From: Streptomyces sp. SID9727
GTDB taxonomy: Bacteria; Actinomycetota; Actinomycetes; Streptomycetales; Streptomycetaceae
DNA: 44,112 nucleotides
NCBI RefSeq assembly: GCF_010550605.1
Contig: NZ_JAAGNI010000294.1
Coordinates: forward strand, 1 to 44,112
Direction of reading: 5' to 3'
This document shows, piece after piece, positions 41,145 to 44,112 of this stretch. The notes under the pieces are model-generated. The model searched no databases, was not told where the DNA came from, and was given only the letters and a program-made list of their open reading frames with translations. How positions within the stretch are numbered: the first letter of the stretch is position 1; every line of letters starts with the position of its first letter. The position numbers were made by a program, and so were the translations under genes.

Positions 41145-42578
41145 ATGGCAGGCCCGGTGCTGGCAATCGACCAGGGCACATCGGGAACGAAAGCGCTGGT
41201 GATCTGCCCCGAGCGCGGCGTCATCGGTTCCGGTTCCGCCCCCGTGCGGCCCCGCTACGGTCCCGGCGGAGCCGTCGAGACGGACCCGGCCGCATTACTC
41301 GCGTCGGTCGTCGCGGCCGGCCGGCGGGCCCTGGCCGCATCGGGCGGCACCGTCGACGCCGTCGGGCTCGCCAACCAGGGCGAGACGGTCCTGGCGTGGG
41401 ACCCGGACACCGGGCGTCCGCTCACCGAGGCGATCGTCTGGCAGGACCGCCGCGCCGCGGGCGTCTGCGCGGAACTCGCACCTCGCGGCGAAGAGCTGCA
41501 CCACCTCACCGGACTCCCTCTCGACCCCTACTTCGCCGCCCCGAAGATGGCCTGGCTCCGCCGCGAACGGACCCGCGAGGGCGTCGTCACCACCAGCGAC
41601 GCCTGGCTCGTCCACCGGCTCACCGGCGCCTTCGTCACGGACGCCGCCACGGCCGGACGCACCCAGCTCCTCGACCTGGACCGCGTCGCATGGTCTCCCG
41701 AGGCGCTGGACGCCTACGGCCTCGGCGACGAGCGACTGCCGGCCGTGACCGACGCCGCGGGAACCTTCGGCACGACAGGGGTCTTCGGCGGCGACATCCC
41801 GCTCACCGGACTCCTGGTCGACCAGCAGGCGGCACTGCTGGCCCAGAGCGCCCTGGACCCGTCGGTCGCCAAGTGCACCTACGGGACCGGCGCGTTCCTC
41901 CTCGCCGGGACCGGCGCCGCCCCGCGCCGCGGCACCGGCGGGCTGGTCAGCTGCGTGGCCTGGCGGCTCGACGGGCGGACCAGCTACTGCCTGGACGGCC
42001 AGGTGTACACGGCGGCCTCCGCGGTGCGCTGGCTCACGGACCTCGGGGTGATCGCCGGCGCCGCCGACCTCGACCCGGTCGGCGCCACCGTCCCCGACAC
42101 CGGCGGCGTCACCTTCGTCCCCGCGCTCGCCGGGCTCGCCGCCCCCTGGTGGCGAAGCGACCTGCGCGGCTCGGTCACCGGGCTCGGCCTGGACACCTCG
42201 GCCGGGCACCTGGTGCGCGCCCTGTGCGAAGGGATCGCCGCCCAGGTGGCCGAACTGGCCGCCGCGGTCACCGCCGACCGGGGCGCCCCGCTGTCCGTCC
42301 TGCGCGTCGACGGCGGCCTCACCCGCTCCGCACTCCTCATGCAGACCCAGGCCGACCTGCTGCAACGCCCGGTCGAGGTCTCCGCACTCCCCGACGTCAC
42401 CGCGCTCGGCATCGGAGCCGTGGCCCGCATGGGCGCCGACCCCGCGCTCCCGCTCGCCCGGGCCGTCCCCGACTGGAGACCGGCCGCCGTCTACGCACCA
42501 CGCATCGGCCCGGACGAGGCGGCCGAACGCCTCGACACGTTCCGGACCGCCGTACGCGGGCTGCTGGAGCGGACGTGA
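41145..42578 (+). CDS. FGGY-family polyol kinase, glycerol kinase-like
   Basis: The 477-residue kinase matches glycerol kinase along its length: LAIDQGTSGTKALVI (phosphate site), IVWQDRR (Trp99), GLPLDPYFAAPKMAWL (Tyr129), LLVDQQAALLAQSALD, KCTYGTGAFLLAGTG and PALAGLAAPWWRSDLRG. The canonical substrate-binding NQRET motif reads NQGET, so the Arg that contacts glycerol is Gly79; substrate may be a different polyol. Codon 51 (41295-41297) is TTA, implying bldA-dependent translation. ATG 41145 has GGAGA upstream. The next two genes encode a GlpA-like flavoprotein and a second oxidoreductase, as in some glycerol 3-phosphate operons. Confidence 0.88.
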   Translation: MAGPVLAIDQGTSGTKALVICPERGVIGSGSAPVRPRYGPGGAVETDPAALLASVVAAGRRALAASGGTVDAVGLANQGETVLAWDPDTGRPLTEAIVWQDRRAAGVCAELAPRGEELHHLTGLPLDPYFAAPKMAWLRRERTREGVVTTSDAWLVHRLTGAFVTDAATAGRTQLLDLDRVAWSPEALDAYGLGDERLPAVTDAAGTFGTTGVFGGDIPLTGLLVDQQAALLAQSALDPSVAKCTYGTGAFLLAGTGAAPRRGTGGLVSCVAWRLDGRTSYCLDGQVYTAASAVRWLTDLGVIAGAADLDPVGATVPDTGGVTFVPALAGLAAPWWRSDLRGSVTGLGLDTSAGHLVRALCEGIAAQVAELAAAVTADRGAPLSVLRVDGGLTRSALLMQTQADLLQRPVEVSALPDVTALGIGAVARMGADPALPLARAVPDWRPAAVYAPRIGPDEAAERLDTFRTAVRGLLERT

Positions 42579-42609
42579 GCGCGAGCGCCGCCCGCCGGTC
42601 GGGCCCGAC

Positions 42610-44031
42610 GTGGTAGCGGCCACGCCCACCGTCACCCGCGCCGGGCACCCGCTCCCCGACGGCCCGCCCTACGACGTCACGGTCATCGGCGCCGGAGTCG
42701 TCGGCACCGCCATCGCCCGCGAACTGGCCCACCGCCCCCTGCGCACCGCCCTCGTCGAGGCCACCGACGACATCGCCAACGGCACCTCCAAGGCCAACAC
42801 CGCGATCCTGCACACCGGTTTCGACGCGGTCCCCGGCACCCTGGAAGCCCGCCTCGTCCGCGAGGGGCACCACCTGCTCTCCGCGTACGCCACCCGCACG
42901 GGCATCCCCGTCGAACGCGTCGGCGCCCTCCTCGTCGCCTGGGACCAGGAACAACTCGAAGCCCTGCCCGGCCTGCTGGCCAAGGCCGAGCGCAACGGGT
43001 ACCACGCGGCCCGGCTGCTCGACGCCCAGGAGACCGCAGCCCGCGAACCGCACCTCGGACCCGGCGCGCTCGGCGCCCTGGAGATCCCCGACGAAGCCGT
43101 CATCTGCCCCTGGACCACCCCGCTCGCCTACGCCACCGAAGCGGTCCGGGCCGGGGTCCACCTCCACCTGGACTGCCCCGTCCAGGACATCGCGTACGCC
43201 GGCGGGCTGCACACCCTCACCACCGGCCGGGGCGTCCTGCGCACCCGCCTGCTGATCAACGCCGCCGGGCTGCACGCCGACACGATCGACCGGCTGCTGG
43301 GCCTCGCCACCTTCACCGTGCGCCCGCGCCGGGGCCAGCTCGTCGTCTTCGACAAGCTCGCACGCGACCTGGTCCGCCACATCCTGCTGCCCGTCCCCAC
43401 CGCCGCCGGCAAGGGCGTCCTGGTCGCGCCGACCGTCTTCGGCAACGTCCTGCTCGGCCCCACCGCCGAGGACCTGGACGACAAACGGGCCACCGAGACC
43501 ACCGCCGAAGGGCTCGCCCTGCTGCGCGAGAAGGGACGCCGCGTACTGCCCCGGCTGCTCGACGAAGAGGTCACCGCCGTCTACGCGGGACTCCGGGCCG
43601 CCACCGGCCGGGAGGACTACCGGATCACGGCCCACCCGGAGCGGGCCCTCGTCACCGTCGGCGGCATCCGCTCCACCGGACTCACCGCTTCCCTGGCCAT
43701 CGCCGCCTACGTGGTCTCCCTCCTCCCCGACGCCGGCATCGAGCCCGGAGAGCCCGCCGAACCGGCTCCCCTCACCATGCCCGCTCTCGGCGAAGCGGCC
43801 CTCCGCCCCTACCTGGACCCCGAGTCGATCGCGCGCGACCCCGCGTACGGCACCCTCGTCTGCCACTGCGAACGCGTCACCGAGGGCGAGATCCGCGACG
43901 CCCTCGCCTCGGTGCTGCCGCCGCGCACGGCCGACGGCCTCGCCCGCAGGACCCGGGCCGGCAACGGACGCTGCCAGGGCTTCCACTGCGGCGCCGCGCT
44001 CCGCGCCCGCTTGGAGGGGGCCCGCCCATGA
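42610..44031 (+). CDS. GlpA-like FAD oxidoreductase with BFD iron-sulfur domain
   Basis: The 473-residue protein has VIGAGVVGTAIARELA (FAD), a DAO-type oxidase domain (GTSKANTAILHTGFDAVPG; LLINAAGLHADTIDRLLGL; TVGGIRSTGLTASLAIAAY) and a C-terminal BFD-like [2Fe-2S] domain with four cysteines (TLVCHCERVTEGEI and GNGRCQGFHCGA). This composition is that of GlpA-type glycerol 3-phosphate dehydrogenases of the soluble multi-component kind. GTG 42610 is 32 bases after the kinase stop; the ribosome site is weak. It would oxidise the phosphorylated product of the kinase. The last four bases overlap the next gene (ATGA). Confidence 0.88.
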   Translation: MVAATPTVTRAGHPLPDGPPYDVTVIGAGVVGTAIARELAHRPLRTALVEATDDIANGTSKANTAILHTGFDAVPGTLEARLVREGHHLLSAYATRTGIPVERVGALLVAWDQEQLEALPGLLAKAERNGYHAARLLDAQETAAREPHLGPGALGALEIPDEAVICPWTTPLAYATEAVRAGVHLHLDCPVQDIAYAGGLHTLTTGRGVLRTRLLINAAGLHADTIDRLLGLATFTVRPRRGQLVVFDKLARDLVRHILLPVPTAAGKGVLVAPTVFGNVLLGPTAEDLDDKRATETTAEGLALLREKGRRVLPRLLDEEVTAVYAGLRAATGREDYRITAHPERALVTVGGIRSTGLTASLAIAAYVVSLLPDAGIEPGEPAEPAPLTMPALGEAALRPYLDPESIARDPAYGTLVCHCERVTEGEIRDALASVLPPRTADGLARRTRAGNGRCQGFHCGAALRARLEGARP

Positions 44032-44112
44032 CCCGCCGTGAACGCCAGGTCGATGTACTGGTCGTCGGCGCCGGACCGGCCGGCCTCGCCGCGGCCGCCG
44101 GCCTCGCCGGCG
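44028..44112 (+). CDS. Start of FAD/NAD(P) oxidoreductase (cut by window edge)
   Basis: Only 28 codons are present. After a short leader they show VLVVGAGPAGLAAAAGLAG, a dinucleotide-binding motif. TTGGAGGGGG precedes ATG 44028, which overlaps the previous stop (ATGA). In GlpA-with-BFD operons the next gene is commonly a pyridine nucleotide-disulfide-type oxidoreductase that passes electrons on, and this start fits. Confidence 0.8.
   Translation, partial: MTRRERQVDVLVVGAGPAGLAAAAGLAG

Overview
The window is chromosomal DNA of a high-GC actinomycete, almost certainly a Streptomyces. Evidence: very strong G/C bias at third codon positions, GTG starts and GTGA/ATGA stop-start overlaps, twin-arginine signal peptides, a mycothiol-type maleylpyruvate isomerase, and only three in-frame TTA codons noticed, all in one divergent gene pair. 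I see no phage, insertion sequence, CRISPR array or rRNA. It is an accessory catabolic stretch: several regulator-plus-operon cassettes for using carbon sources, with a few housekeeping-like genes between them.

Left (1-10131): a saccharide/glycan uptake locus. It has a LacI-family repressor, a D-2-hydroxyacid dehydrogenase, and a divergent, partly translationally coupled operon of two LplB/YtcP-type permeases, a Tat lipoprotein binding protein, a secreted M1 metallopeptidase and a secreted beta-helix protein with a C-terminal discoidin-like domain. Matching LacI-type operator sequences sit inside the promoters of this operon and of the secreted-protein gene cut by the left edge. A tRNA-Pro(GGG) with a 21-bp hairpin follows.

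Aromatic catabolism (10413-19717): a TetR regulator diverges from a flavin hydroxylase / extradiol dioxygenase / meta-cleavage hydrolase operon (HbpA-C-D or MhpA-B-C-like). An IclR regulator diverges from a complete gentisate operon: gentisate dioxygenase, fumarylpyruvate hydrolase, maleylpyruvate isomerase and a 3-hydroxybenzoate 6-hydroxylase-like enzyme. A nearly identical 19-bp inverted repeat lies in both promoter regions, so the two operons may form one regulon. A possible logic is that the upper operon cuts a hydroxylated biaryl or similar compound to a hydroxybenzoate, which the lower operon funnels through gentisate. No dienoate hydratase or aldolase genes are present.

Middle (19865-31717): a coupled AAA+ ATPase and TPR-membrane protein pair, an HAD hydrolase, a decayed chimera of a secreted beta-propeller enzyme and a LacI regulator with an orphan palindrome upstream, a long-form GAPDH, an EF-G paralogue with a possible upstream short ORF, a DUF2510 membrane protein, a methyltransferase, a DUF4440 protein and an S66 (MccF-like) peptidase. 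Three of these genes look leaderless.

Right (31809-44112): an L-lactate cassette with an LldR-like GntR regulator, LldP permease and LutABC; three GGTCNGACC palindromes sit at its promoters. A TauE/SafE transporter and an APC amino acid permease follow. At the edge, a TPR-like gene with two TTA codons diverges from a polyol-kinase operon whose first gene also has a TTA codon. That operon continues with a GlpA-like flavoprotein and a second FAD oxidoreductase cut by the window end, suggesting bldA (developmental) control of a glycerol-like pathway. The kinase lacks the Arg of the canonical glycerol-kinase NQRET motif.
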